Positions 28,377-37,088 of a DNA stretch of 64,000 nt are shown here, piece after piece (the stretch's first letter is position 1; every line of letters starts with the position of its first letter). The notes under the pieces were generated by a model that saw nothing but the letters and a program-made list of their open reading frames with translations, was not told the DNA's origin and ran no database searches. This DNA comes from Pseudomonas lalucatii (GTDB lineage Bacteria > Pseudomonadota > Gammaproteobacteria > Pseudomonadales > Pseudomonadaceae): contig NZ_JADPMV010000001.1 of the NCBI RefSeq assembly GCF_018398425.1, positions 1,116,001-1,180,000 on the forward strand. Direction: 5' to 3'. The translations under genes were made by a program, and so were the position numbers.

Positions 28377-29581
28377 GCCTCGGCTCCGGCGCCCTGCAGG
28401 CGCGCCACCGGCTGCTCGCGCACCGGCCAGTTCAGCGCCGCGGCCATCAGGCTGAGGGCGATCGAGATCTGCCAGACCAGGGTGTAGCTGCCGGTCTGAT
28501 CGTACAGGTAGCCGCCCAGCCAGCCGCCGAGGAAGGCGCCCAGTTGGTGGAAGAGGAAGACGATGCCGCCGAGCATCGACAGGTTGCGCACGCCGAACAG
28601 GGTCGCCACCGTGCCGTTGGTCAGCGGCACCGTGGACAGCCACAGCAGGCCCATGGCGACGCCGAAGGCGTAGGCGCTCCACACCGTCAGCGGCGCCATG
28701 ACGAAGGCGGCGATCACCACGCCCCGCGCCAGGTACAGGGCGCTGAGCAGGCGCGGCTTGGCCATGCGCCCGCCGAGCCAGCCGGCGATATAGGTGCCGA
28801 ACACGTTGAACAGGCCGACCAGGGCCAGCACCGTGGTGCCGACCAGCGCCGGCAAGTGCTGGTCGACCAGGTAGGCCGGCAGGTGCACGCCGATGAACAC
28901 CACCTGGAAGCCACAGACGAAGAAGCCCAGCGACAGCAGCCAGAAGCCGGAATGACCGCCGGCCTCGCGCAAGGCTTCCAGCAGCGTCTGTTCGTTGCCC
29001 TGCTTGGGCAGGGGCCGATCCTCGATCATCCCCGCCAGCGGCACGATCAGCGCCACCAACAGGCCCAGGGCGAGCAGCGCCGCCGACCAGCCGAGCCAGC
29101 CGATCAGGCCCAGGGTGCCGGGCAGCATGGCGAACTGGCCGAACGAGCCGGCGGCGCTGGCGATGCCCATGGCCATGCTGCGCTTCTCCATCGGCACGGC
29201 GCGGCCGATGGCGCCGAGAATCACCGAGAACGAGGTGCCCGACAGGCCCAGGCCGATCAGCAGGCCGGCGCTCAGCGACAGCGACCAGGGGGAGTCGGCC
29301 AGGCCCATCAGCACCAGGCCCACGGCATACAGCACGCCGCCGACGATGATGGTGCGCTTGGCCCCCAGACGGTCGGCCAGCGCCCCGGTGAACGGCTGGG
29401 CCAGGCCCCAGATCAGGTTCTGCAGGGCGATGGCGAAGGCGAACACCTCGCGGCCCCAGCCGAACTCGGCGCTCATGGGCGGCAGGAACAGGCCGAAACC
29501 ATGGCGAATGCCCAGCGACAGGGCCAGGATCAGCGATCCGCCCAGCATGATCCACAAACTTGCCCGTCCCACCGACTTCAT
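28373..29581 (-). CDS. MFS transporter
   Basis: 402 residues, 12 predicted transmembrane segments in two six-helix halves. The motif A-like loop between segments 2 and 3 reads GALADRLGAKRTIIVG. It resembles oxalate:formate antiporter/monocarboxylate-like members of the MFS. Substrate not assignable. It ends in a GTGA overlap with a 41-residue membrane peptide. Confidence 0.88.
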   Translation of the reverse strand: MKSVGRASLWIMLGGSLILALSLGIRHGFGLFLPPMSAEFGWGREVFAFAIALQNLIWGLAQPFTGALADRLGAKRTIIVGGVLYAVGLVLMGLADSPWSLSLSAGLLIGLGLSGTSFSVILGAIGRAVPMEKRSMAMGIASAAGSFGQFAMLPGTLGLIGWLGWSAALLALGLLVALIVPLAGMIEDRPLPKQGNEQTLLEALREAGGHSGFWLLSLGFFVCGFQVVFIGVHLPAYLVDQHLPALVGTTVLALVGLFNVFGTYIAGWLGGRMAKPRLLSALYLARGVVIAAFVMAPLTVWSAYAFGVAMGLLWLSTVPLTNGTVATLFGVRNLSMLGGIVFLFHQLGAFLGGWLGGYLYDQTGSYTLVWQISIALSLMAAALNWPVREQPVARLQGAGAEA

Positions 29582-29909
29582 CGCCTAACCCCTGAAAAGC
29601 GTCCATTGCACACAGCAAAGCCGCAAGCTTGAAGCCGGTTGGCGGATAAGGCAATCCGACCATGGCATATGCCTGGGTGAAGCCAGGCCTATGCCCTCCT
29701 GCGGCGCGTCATCCTGACCGACCGTTGTGCTACCGCCTGTCGGCATCTCTGCTCAAAAAACGAACAAGCCGCCCTTTCGACGCTCTCACTGACCTAGTGA
29801 GTGATCGAGTGTCCCGCCTCGTTTTTCCCTCAAAGCCCCTGGAGCAAGACTCTTTTCATGTGCATCGGCGCACAGGGGAGCTCTTTGCCCCGAAACTGGA
29901 GGACGGAAA
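29582..29909. promoter_or_regulatory. 328-bp divergent intergenic region with two inverted repeats
   Basis: Between the MFS gene (minus) and rnfC (plus). The arms GGCATATGCCTGG (29664-29676) and CCAGGCCTATGCC (29683-29695) pair with one mismatch. CTCACT (29785-29790) and AGTGAG (29796-29801) pair perfectly around 5 bp. Both are candidate operators or leader hairpins. No gene is seen here. Confidence 0.45.
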
Positions 29910-31310
29910 ATGTCCAGTCATTCGTTGCAGAACCTCGAGCGCATGCCAGCGGCCCTCCGCACTCCGCGCCAGGCCCAGCAGCTGCCCTTCTGGCGTCGCC
30001 TGATCGCCTTGACCGCACCGGCCCCCAACAGCTGGCGCGGCGGGCTCAAGCTCAAGGGCTACAAGCAGTTGTCCAACGCCACGCCGATCGTCCCGCTGCC
30101 GGCCGGACACCTGCTGCTGGCGATCCCCCTCGAGCGCGGTCGCCGCTGCGCCCAGCCCTGCGTGCAGCCGGGCCAGCGTGTGCGCAAGGGCGAGGTGATC
30201 GGCACGGGCGACGACAACACGCCCTGGGTGCATGCCAGCACCTCCGGCACCGTGCAGCAGATCGGCCCGGCCTTCGCGGCCGACTCGGCCGAGCCGGTTC
30301 TGGCGGTTAGCCTGCGTGCCGACGGCCTGGACGAATGGTTCGAGCGCCCCGCGCTGGCGCCACCGCAAACCCCCGAGGCGCTGGTCCAGCGGGCCTTGCA
30401 GATGGGCATCGTCGGCCTGGGCGGGGCGGGCTTCCCCACGGGCCTGAAGCTGGCCGGCGCCCAGCGGCCCGACCTGCTGCTGATCAACGGCGCCGAATGC
30501 GAACCCTTCCTGACCTGCGACGACCGCCTGATGCGCGAACGCGCCGCGGCGCTGATCGAGACCGCCGACTACCTGGCCAGCCTGCTGGGCATCGTGCAGA
30601 CCCGCTTCGGCGTCGAGACCAACAAGCCCGAGGCCATGGCGGCGTTGCGCGACGCCGCCCGCCAGGCGCGCACCCCGGTGGAGGTCTGCCCGCTGCCCAC
30701 GCGCTACCCGGCAGGCGGCCAGCCGCTGATGATCAAGAGCCTGAGCGGGCGCAACCTGGCGCCCGGCGCCCGGCCGGCCGATATCGGTGTGCTGGCCCTG
30801 AATGTCGCGACCCTCTATGCCCTGGGCCGCGCCGTGTTCCATGGCGAGCCGCTGATCTCGCGGGTGCTGACGCTGACCGGGGGCTGCGAGTACCCCGGCA
30901 ATGTCGAGCTGCCGATCGGCTATCCGGTCAGCGCCCTGCGCGCGGTGGCCGGCGCCTACCCCGAGGGCCAGCTGACCCAGGTCGGCGGGCCGATGATGGG
31001 CCAGCCCCTGCCCGACCCCGGCGCCGTCATCAGCAAGACCAGCAGCTGCCTGATCTTCGGCGCCGAGCGCTACCTGCCGGCCGCCGCCCCCGCGGCCAGC
31101 TGCATCCGCTGCACCCGCTGCGTGGATGTCTGCCCGATGTCGCTGCAGCCGCTGGACCTCTACGCCGCCGCCGAACGCGGTGACCAGGCCGGCCTGCAGG
31201 CACTGCGCCTGGACGACTGCATCGAATGCGGCAGTTGCAGCAGCACCTGCCCCAGCAACCTGCCGCTGCGCGACAGCTTTCGCCAGAGCAAGAGGGAGAT
31301 GCGCCGATGA
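29910..31310 (+). CDS. rnfC: RnfC-like electron transport subunit
   Basis: 466 residues. An N-terminal biotinyl-like region is followed by a NADH/FMN-binding core with GLGGAGFPTGLKLA near 172-185 and LINGAECEPFLTCDDRLM. Two [4Fe-4S] motifs follow: CIRCTRCVDVCP (near 395) and CIECGSCSSTCP (near 434). In Rnf complexes this subunit takes electrons from NADH. GGAGG precedes ATG 29910. Only rnfD follows; rnfA, B, G and E are absent from the window, so this is an isolated C-D pair. Confidence 0.88.
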   Translation: MSSHSLQNLERMPAALRTPRQAQQLPFWRRLIALTAPAPNSWRGGLKLKGYKQLSNATPIVPLPAGHLLLAIPLERGRRCAQPCVQPGQRVRKGEVIGTGDDNTPWVHASTSGTVQQIGPAFAADSAEPVLAVSLRADGLDEWFERPALAPPQTPEALVQRALQMGIVGLGGAGFPTGLKLAGAQRPDLLLINGAECEPFLTCDDRLMRERAAALIETADYLASLLGIVQTRFGVETNKPEAMAALRDAARQARTPVEVCPLPTRYPAGGQPLMIKSLSGRNLAPGARPADIGVLALNVATLYALGRAVFHGEPLISRVLTLTGGCEYPGNVELPIGYPVSALRAVAGAYPEGQLTQVGGPMMGQPLPDPGAVISKTSSCLIFGAERYLPAAAPAASCIRCTRCVDVCPMSLQPLDLYAAAERGDQAGLQALRLDDCIECGSCSSTCPSNLPLRDSFRQSKREMRR

Positions 31311-32266
31311 GCCTGGTCCACCGCCCTACCCCGCACCGCCTGCGCACGCTGATGCTGCTGGTGAGCCTGTGCCTGCTGCCGGGCACCGTCCTGTATGCCT
31401 GGCAGTTCGGCACCGTGGTCTGGCTGCAGACCTTCTGGTGCGTACTGCTGGCCCTGGGCTTCGAAGCCGGCCTGCTGCGCCTGCGCGGACATGATGTGCG
31501 CAAGGGCTTGAGCGACCTGAGCTGGCTGGTGCTCGGCCTGATCCTGGCGCGGGCCCTGCCGCTGCTGGTGCCGCTGTGGATGATGGCGGTGGCCAGCTTT
31601 GCCGCTCTCGCCCTGTGCAAACACGGCAGTGGCGGCCTGGGTCGCAACCGGCTCAACCCCGCCATGGTGGGCCTGGGGATCATCGCCATCTGCTTCTACC
31701 AGCAGCTCTACCCGGCCCCCACCAACCAGGCCCCCTGGACCCTCGACCTCAGTACCGCAGAGGTGCTGCTGCAGCAACTGCAACTGGCGCCGCGCCTCAG
31801 CCTCGATGCCTTCGCCGGCGCCACCCAGCTGGCCCTCGGCGAGTACAAGCCGATCACCCCCAACCTGTCCGGGTACGGCTACGTGGCGGGTGGCCTGATA
31901 CTGGCGACCCTGCGGGTGATCCGCATCGAGATCCCCCTGGCGATGCTCGGCAGCACGGCCTTGCTGTGCCTGGCCGCCGGCTACAGCCTGCAGGAAAGCC
32001 TGTACAGCCTCAGCCTCGGCGGTTGTCTGTTCACCGCCTTCTTCATCGCCACCGACCCGGTCACCAGTCCCGACAGCCGTGGCGGGCGCATCCTGTTCGG
32101 CGCCACCATCGGCGTGCTGACCGAGTTGATCCGCGAGTTCGGGCTGTACGCCGACGGCCTGTGCTTCGCCGTCCTGGCCGCCAACCTTTTGGTGCCGCAG
32201 ATCAATGGCCTGATGCAGCGCGCGCAGCGGCCCTGGTACGACCAACGCGCCGTACTGGCGGGATAG
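31307..32266 (+). CDS. rnfD: RnfD-like membrane flavoprotein subunit
   Basis: 319 residues with about nine transmembrane segments. DAFAGATQL near 165-173 matches the Dxx(S/T)GAT flavin-attachment motif except that Ala replaces the first Ser/Thr; the acceptor Thr is kept. In the family FMN is covalently linked there by ApbE. ATG 31307 overlaps the rnfC stop (ATGA), so the genes are coupled. The true start is this ATG rather than the longer frame from 31226. Confidence 0.87.
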   Translation: MSLVHRPTPHRLRTLMLLVSLCLLPGTVLYAWQFGTVVWLQTFWCVLLALGFEAGLLRLRGHDVRKGLSDLSWLVLGLILARALPLLVPLWMMAVASFAALALCKHGSGGLGRNRLNPAMVGLGIIAICFYQQLYPAPTNQAPWTLDLSTAEVLLQQLQLAPRLSLDAFAGATQLALGEYKPITPNLSGYGYVAGGLILATLRVIRIEIPLAMLGSTALLCLAAGYSLQESLYSLSLGGCLFTAFFIATDPVTSPDSRGGRILFGATIGVLTELIREFGLYADGLCFAVLAANLLVPQINGLMQRAQRPWYDQRAVLAG

Positions 32267-32295
32267 GCCAAGCGCCCGCCGAACAGCCGAAGCGC

Positions 32296-32315
32296 GCCGG
32301 CTCGGTCGAGCCGGC
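32296..32315 (+). terminator. GC-rich hairpin after rnfCD
   Basis: GCCGGCTCG (296-304 of this 32-kb block) and CGAGCCGGC (307-315) pair perfectly with a minimal loop, 30 bp after the rnfD stop. There is no U-run, so it is at best a weak or Rho-assisted terminator. Confidence 0.35.
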
Positions 32316-32504
32316 CGCCATTCCCGGGAGGCGGGGGCCGACGCCCCTTTCGCCGGCTGAAGGGAGCAGGCACCGGCCCTCCGCCGGCGGGGCTCGCGGC
32401 CACTATCAACGAAATCCGAAAAGTGAATGCGGGCGCTGCCTTCTTATCATGCCGGCCACCCTTCCATAGTCTGGGTGCACCTTCACTCGCGGAGCATGAC
32501 TTCC

Positions 32505-33491
32505 ATGAAAGCAATGATCATCAACGAGTTCGGCGGCGCGGACCTGTTCGTACCCGCGGAGCTTGCGACACCGGCAGTCAAACCCGGTCATGTGCTGGTT
32601 CGCGTGGCGGCCACCAGCGTCAACACCGTGGACATGATGATCCGCCAGATGGGCAAGAAGCTGCCGATTGCCCCGGACCTGCCGGCCGTGCTGGGCATGG
32701 ACTTCGCGGGTACCGTCGAGGCGCTCGGTGCCGGCGTCACCGACTACGCGATCGGCGACGAGGTCTATGGCTGCGCCGGCGGCCTCGGCGAGCTGCCGGG
32801 CGCTCTGGCGCAATACATGCCGGCCGATGCGCGGCTGATCGCCCGCAAGCCCAAGAACCTCTCGATGCGCGAAGCGGCGGCCCTGCCCCTGGTCGGCATC
32901 ACGGCCTATGAAGGTCTCAAGCGTGCCGGCATCGCCGAGGACCAGCAGGTGCTGGTGCACGGCGGCTCCGGTGGCGTGGGCCATATCGCCGTGCAACTGG
33001 CCCGTCACTTCGGCGCCCGGGTCTTCTCGACCGGCGGCGCTGAAGCCCAGCTGGCCCTGATCGAGTCCCTGGGCGCGGTCGCCATCAACTACCGCGAACA
33101 AAGCGTGGCGGACTATGTCGAGCAGCACACCGACGGCGCCGGCTTCGATGTGGTGTTCGACTCGGTGGGCGCGGGCAACCTGGTCAATTCCTTCGAGGCG
33201 GCGGCCCTCAACGGACAGGTGGCCACCACGGTGTCCCTGGTGGAGCTTGACCTCTCCACGGCTCACTTCAAGGGGTTGTCCCTGCATGTCGTCTTCATGC
33301 TGATCCCGATGATTCACGACCGGGGACGTGCTGCCCACGGCAAGATCCTCGCCGAGCTGGCGAGCATCGCCGAGGCCGGCGGGCTGCGTCCGGTGCTCGA
33401 CGAGCAGCGCTTCGGCCTGGTCGATGTGGCACGTGCCCACGAGCGGCTGGCCAGCGGCCTGGCCCTGGGCAAGGTCGTGATCGAGGTCTGA
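32505..33491 (+). CDS. Zinc-free MDR alcohol dehydrogenase / quinone oxidoreductase
   Basis: 328-residue medium-chain reductase. The N-terminal GroES-like domain (MKAMIINEFGG...) is followed by a Rossmann domain with VHGGSGGVGHIAVQLA near 152-167. The catalytic-zinc cysteine pattern is absent, pointing to the NADPH quinone oxidoreductase/enoyl-reductase side of the family. ATG 32505 lies 10 nt from GGAG; the upstream in-frame ATG 32496 is too close to it. Substrate unknown. Confidence 0.85.
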   Translation: MKAMIINEFGGADLFVPAELATPAVKPGHVLVRVAATSVNTVDMMIRQMGKKLPIAPDLPAVLGMDFAGTVEALGAGVTDYAIGDEVYGCAGGLGELPGALAQYMPADARLIARKPKNLSMREAAALPLVGITAYEGLKRAGIAEDQQVLVHGGSGGVGHIAVQLARHFGARVFSTGGAEAQLALIESLGAVAINYREQSVADYVEQHTDGAGFDVVFDSVGAGNLVNSFEAAALNGQVATTVSLVELDLSTAHFKGLSLHVVFMLIPMIHDRGRAAHGKILAELASIAEAGGLRPVLDEQRFGLVDVARAHERLASGLALGKVVIEV

Positions 33492-33602
33492 TCCCGGCCA
33501 TAGGGGTCCCGGATCGCACGGCCCAAACGCGACAACCGGCAGGTAAGGAATCGTCTGGAGACAGCCGGAATGCCCCCGCCGCCGCGACGGCGGGGAGCGG
33601 CC

Positions 33603-34265
33603 TTAGATCACCCGCTTGACGCTCAGGTATTCGCCCTTGGTCTTCAGCGTGATGGTCACGTCGCGATTGCTACGGTTACGCCAGAACCAGCCGTGGGTGC
33701 CGTCGAAGATGGCGGTGAACTCGCCCTTGTCACCCTTGACCTGCTTGGCCTTGCTGTAGCTGTGGTAGTAGCCCTTAGGCCCGTTGTAGGGCTCGCCGTG
33801 GGTGTCGTGGTTGACCGGCACGCCGTTGGTCGTCCACTCGTAGCTGACCGTGGCAGTGTTGAGCATTTCCAGCTTGATTTCACTGGCCTCGCCCGGCTTC
33901 AGCGTGACGCTCAGCTCATCGGACTTCAGGGCCGGCTGCGGTTCTGCTGGCGCTTCAGCCACAGGCGCCGCCGCAAGCGGTTCTTGAGCGACCGGCTGAA
34001 CGGGCGCGGAGGCTTGAACAACTGGAGCCGGCGCTGGCTGCACGGCGGCATCGGCCACCGCCTCTTCGGCCAGGGTTATCTTCATTTCGCCCATCTGGGT
34101 CAGGCCGAGCACGCGGCCAGCACCCGTGGGGTCGATGGCGTACTCCGAAGGCATCACCACGGTGACCAGCAAGACCGCGGCAACGCCCGCGGCGATCAGG
34201 GTGGAGCGCAGCAATTGGCGGCTGGTCGGCAATTCGCTGTGGGTCGGAAGCTTGGTGTTGAACAT
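33603..34265 (-). CDS. Membrane-anchored periplasmic protein of the nickel/cobalt locus
   Basis: 220 residues. One N-terminal transmembrane anchor (about 22-39) precedes a Pro/Ala-rich linker (about 75-110). A C-terminal beta-rich domain (about 112-220) contains several His residues (NHDTHGEPY, YYHSYSK, DGTHGWFW). It lies 12 bp downstream of the HupE/UreJ gene on the same strand. Homologues are often annotated only as transmembrane anchor protein. Probably a partner of the HupE-like permease; role not established. Confidence 0.72.
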   Translation of the reverse strand: MFNTKLPTHSELPTSRQLLRSTLIAAGVAAVLLVTVVMPSEYAIDPTGAGRVLGLTQMGEMKITLAEEAVADAAVQPAPAPVVQASAPVQPVAQEPLAAAPVAEAPAEPQPALKSDELSVTLKPGEASEIKLEMLNTATVSYEWTTNGVPVNHDTHGEPYNGPKGYYHSYSKAKQVKGDKGEFTAIFDGTHGWFWRNRSNRDVTITLKTKGEYLSVKRVI

Positions 34266-34277
34266 GCGGGAAATTCC

Positions 34278-35015
34278 TTACTGAGAGACGATCAGGCCGG
34301 TGAGCTGGTAACCCATCAACAGGAAACCGGCGCTCATCATGGCGACGTTGGCGGTGTAGGCATGACGCCAGAAACCGGCGGTGCGCCGCCAGTAGCCCAT
34401 GACAATCAGGATGGCACTCAGGGCCAGGAGCTGGCCGATCTCGACGCCGACGTTGAAGGCGACCAGGTTGGCGATCAGGCCGTCTGCCGAGATCTCGTAC
34501 TCCTGGATCTTGGTCGCCAGGCCGAAGCCGTGCAGCAAGCCGAAGATCAGCGTGGCCGCCTTGGTGTCCGGCTGATGGCCGAACCAGCGCTGGAACGCGC
34601 CCAGGTTGTCCAGCGCCTTGTACACCACCGAGAAACCTATGATGGCGTCGATCACATAGGCACTGATGCTGATCTCCGCCAGCACGCCCAGCAGCAGCGT
34701 CACGCTGTGGCCCACGGCGAACAGGGTGACGTAGAGCCCCACGTCCTTCAGGCGATAGAGAAAGAAGATCACCCCGAACAGGAACAGCAGGTGGTCGTAG
34801 CCGGTGATCATGTGCTTGGCGCCCATGTAGATGAACGGCAGCACCATCACCCCGGCGCTTTCCTGGATGAAGCCCTTGTCGCCCTCGGCGACAGCGTGGG
34901 CCAGGGCGTCGGGCATGCCGAGAAACAGCAGTGCCGCGAACAACAGCAACAGTAGTAACGAGCGGTTCGGGCGCACGGCAGGTGCGTCCATTGCGCCCAT
35001 GGATAGCGAATGCAT
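34278..35015 (-). CDS. HupE/UreJ-family metal permease
   Basis: 245 residues. A signal-like hydrophobic start (about 19-40, ending ALAHAV) precedes seven further transmembrane segments with the family signatures HMITGYDHLLFLFG, FAVGHSVTLLLG and LLHGFGLATKI, in which paired His/Asp residues handle metal. Family members move nickel or cobalt for hydrogenase or urease. No such enzyme is encoded here, but the divergent repressor-exporter pair supports a nickel/cobalt role. Several in-frame ATGs near the N-terminus leave the exact start open. Confidence 0.83.
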   Translation of the reverse strand: MHSLSMGAMDAPAVRPNRSLLLLLLFAALLFLGMPDALAHAVAEGDKGFIQESAGVMVLPFIYMGAKHMITGYDHLLFLFGVIFFLYRLKDVGLYVTLFAVGHSVTLLLGVLAEISISAYVIDAIIGFSVVYKALDNLGAFQRWFGHQPDTKAATLIFGLLHGFGLATKIQEYEISADGLIANLVAFNVGVEIGQLLALSAILIVMGYWRRTAGFWRHAYTANVAMMSAGFLLMGYQLTGLIVSQ

Positions 35016-35062
35016 GGTCGAGTCCTAGATTGCAGTGGTCTTGGGCCGCGCAGCGGCCAGTG

Positions 35063-35422
35063 TCAGAGCACGAATGTGGCGCGTGGAGGCCGCTCGATCA
35101 GGAAGATCGGCCTGGGCGGAAGGGAGTGGCGAGGCGCCTCTATCGGCTGCGCACGCTCCGGCAGCGTGCCGATGCCCAGCAGCCTGGTCAGGTGCGGGGT
35201 TTCATGCACATGGTCGGCGGTCAGCGAGGAATGGTAGTGATCCGCGCAGGCCGCGCAGGCAAAGGCACCGTCACCGTGGGCAGGCGAATGGGCAGCGTCG
35301 TTGCCACTCAAGACGGGCTGGCTCGCCCCCATCAGCAGCGCAGAGCTATGCCCGGCCCAGACCATCAGGATGGCGAGAGCAAGGGCAAGAATCACCTTGG
35401 CGCTGATGGGGCTGCTGAGCAT
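35063..35422 (-). CDS. Small His/Cys-rich exported protein
   Basis: 119 residues from ATG 35422, with an N-terminal signal or anchor (MLSSPISAKVILALALAILM). The short mature domain is rich in metal ligands: HSPAHGDGAFACAACADHYHSS and DHVHETPH. A longer start at 35482 has a good GGAGGGG site but overlaps the repressor operator, so it is less likely. The gene lies in the nickel/cobalt locus, 47 bp upstream of the HupE-like gene. No characterised family recognised; likely a periplasmic metal-binding protein. Confidence 0.6.
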   Translation of the reverse strand: MLSSPISAKVILALALAILMVWAGHSSALLMGASQPVLSGNDAAHSPAHGDGAFACAACADHYHSSLTADHVHETPHLTRLLGIGTLPERAQPIEAPRHSLPPRPIFLIERPPRATFVL

Positions 35423-35481
35423 GTCGGGGTTCTTTCGGTGCCTGAGTGGCTGGCTTTTCTGGGGGGCGGTCGGTTTGACCA

Positions 35482-35500
35482 TATCCCCTCCAGGGGGATA
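35482..35500. promoter_or_regulatory. CsoR/RcnR-type operator
   Basis: TATCCCC (35482-35488) and GGGGATA (35494-35500) are perfect inverted repeats around a 5-bp centre, closely matching the G/C-tract operators of CsoR-type repressors (TACCCC...GGGGTA). It lies between a candidate -35 TTGACC (35475-35480) and -10 TAGCAT (35499-35504), and also in front of the divergent metal genes, so one site could control both directions. Confidence 0.7.
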
Positions 35501-35521
35501 GCATGCGAGCGTAATTCATCG

Positions 35522-35827
35522 ATGCACGAGACTCAAGACATGAGCGATCACGAACACGGCCACCAGCACCAAAGTCATAGCGATATCGTCAAAAGGTTGA
35601 AGCGCGCCGAGGGTCACCTGCGCAGCATCGTCACCATGATCGAAGACCAGCGGGCCTGCGTCGACATCGCCCAGCAGCTGCACGCCGTGGAAAAGGCCGT
35701 CTGCCAGGCCAAGCGCGTGCTTATCCAGGACCACATCGACCACTGCCTGGAACATACGGTCGAAGCACTCGCGACCGGCGAGCGCGCATCGCTGGAAGAC
35801 TTCAAGCAGATCACCAAGTACCTCTAG
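35522..35827 (+). CDS. CsoR/RcnR-family metal-sensing repressor
   Basis: 101-residue all-helical DUF156-type repressor. The metal ligands at the canonical spacings are Cys46 (QRACVD), His71 and Cys75 (DHIDHC), with His-rich residues 10-19 upstream. Counted from Cys46, this gives the H-C-H-C set of the nickel sensor InrS rather than the H-C-H-H of RcnR. A copper (C-H-C) reading is also possible, but the exporter next door is of the RcnA type. A start at 35540 would also work. Confidence 0.87.
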   Translation: MHETQDMSDHEHGHQHQSHSDIVKRLKRAEGHLRSIVTMIEDQRACVDIAQQLHAVEKAVCQAKRVLIQDHIDHCLEHTVEALATGERASLEDFKQITKYL

Positions 35828-35837
35828 GCCCCTTCCC

Positions 35838-36968
35838 ATGTCGAGCTTCGCCGAACTGCTGCAACAGGGGGCCGCGCAGGCCTGGCTGTATTTCCCCAGC
35901 GCCATTCTGCTAGGTGCCTTGCATGGCCTGGAGCCGGGGCATTCGAAAACCATGATGGCGGCATTCATCGTGGCCATTCGTGGCACGGTCAAGCAGGCCG
36001 TTCTGCTGGGACTGGCCGCAACGCTGTCGCACACGGCCGTGGTCTGGCTGGTGGCCATGGCCGGCATGTACCTGGGGCAGAACCTGAATGCCGAAACCAC
36101 CGAGCCCTATTTCCAGCTCGCGTCCGCCGCCATCATCATCGCCATCGCCCTGTGGATGCTCTGGCGTACCTGGCGCGGCGAACGGATGTGGCGTTTCGAG
36201 GAGGATGCGCATCGGCACGGCCCTCACCGGCACCCTGAAACCCAGCGCATCGATACCGGTCACGGGCGCATCGAGCTGTCGATCTTCGAGGACGGCGTGC
36301 CTGCGCGCTGGCGGCTGAATATCTTGAGCGGCCACGCTTGGCCGGCTGCAGAAGTCAGCCTGCTGACGACTCGCCCCGATGGCCTGGCCCAGCAGTTTCG
36401 CTTCGTCGGCCGGGGCGACTACCTGGAGTCGCTGGACGAGATTCCCGAGCCCCATGAGTTCACCGCGCGGCTGAGCCTGGGCCATGCCGGCCACAGCCAC
36501 GATTATGACCTGGAGTTCCGTGAACACGGCCAGGGGCACGACCATGCACACGCCGAACTGCAGGGGTTGGAGCTGTCGCTGGAGGGCTACCAGGACGCCC
36601 ATGAACGCGCGCATGCCAACGACATCCGCAGGCGCTTCGGCAACCGTAACGTCACCACCGGGCAGATCATCCTGTTCGGCCTGACCGGAGGACTGATCCC
36701 CTGCCCGGCGGCGATCACCGTGCTGCTGCTCTGCCTGCAAGTGAAAGAAGTCGCATTGGGTGCCGTCCTGGTGCTGTGCTTCAGCATCGGCTTGGCCATC
36801 ACCCTGGTCAGTGTGGGCGCCGCCGCCGCTATCGGCGCGCGCCAGGCATCCAATCGCTGGCCCTGGCTTGGCACTGTGGCGCGTCGCGCCCCTTACCTGT
36901 CCAGCCTGTTGATCATCGGCGTGGGTGTTTACGTTGGCGTCCATGGCTGGACCGGCCTGAACGCCTAG
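35838..36968 (+). CDS. RcnA/NicO-type nickel/cobalt exporter
   Basis: 376-residue inner-membrane exporter. The first membrane segments carry GALHGLEPGHSKTMMAAF near 26-43. A large central loop (about 115-265) is His-rich (DAHRHGPHRHPE, HAGHSHDYD, HGQGHDHAHAE) and appears to hold a beta-rich insert. The C-terminal half includes LTGGLIPCPAAITVLLL. The insert makes it longer than the E. coli RcnA (about 274). It lies 10 bp after the repressor gene, in one operon. Confidence 0.87.
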   Translation: MSSFAELLQQGAAQAWLYFPSAILLGALHGLEPGHSKTMMAAFIVAIRGTVKQAVLLGLAATLSHTAVVWLVAMAGMYLGQNLNAETTEPYFQLASAAIIIAIALWMLWRTWRGERMWRFEEDAHRHGPHRHPETQRIDTGHGRIELSIFEDGVPARWRLNILSGHAWPAAEVSLLTTRPDGLAQQFRFVGRGDYLESLDEIPEPHEFTARLSLGHAGHSHDYDLEFREHGQGHDHAHAELQGLELSLEGYQDAHERAHANDIRRRFGNRNVTTGQIILFGLTGGLIPCPAAITVLLLCLQVKEVALGAVLVLCFSIGLAITLVSVGAAAAIGARQASNRWPWLGTVARRAPYLSSLLIIGVGVYVGVHGWTGLNA

Positions 36969-37088
36969 GGTGACTGGGGGCGCTGTCCGGCCCATTCGGC
37001 CCGTCCTCGCCGTCTGGAAACCCTGAGGTAGCCCGACTAACGAATCTCGCCGCGCGGGAAGGGCAAGTAACGCGGTTGATAGGCTCCG

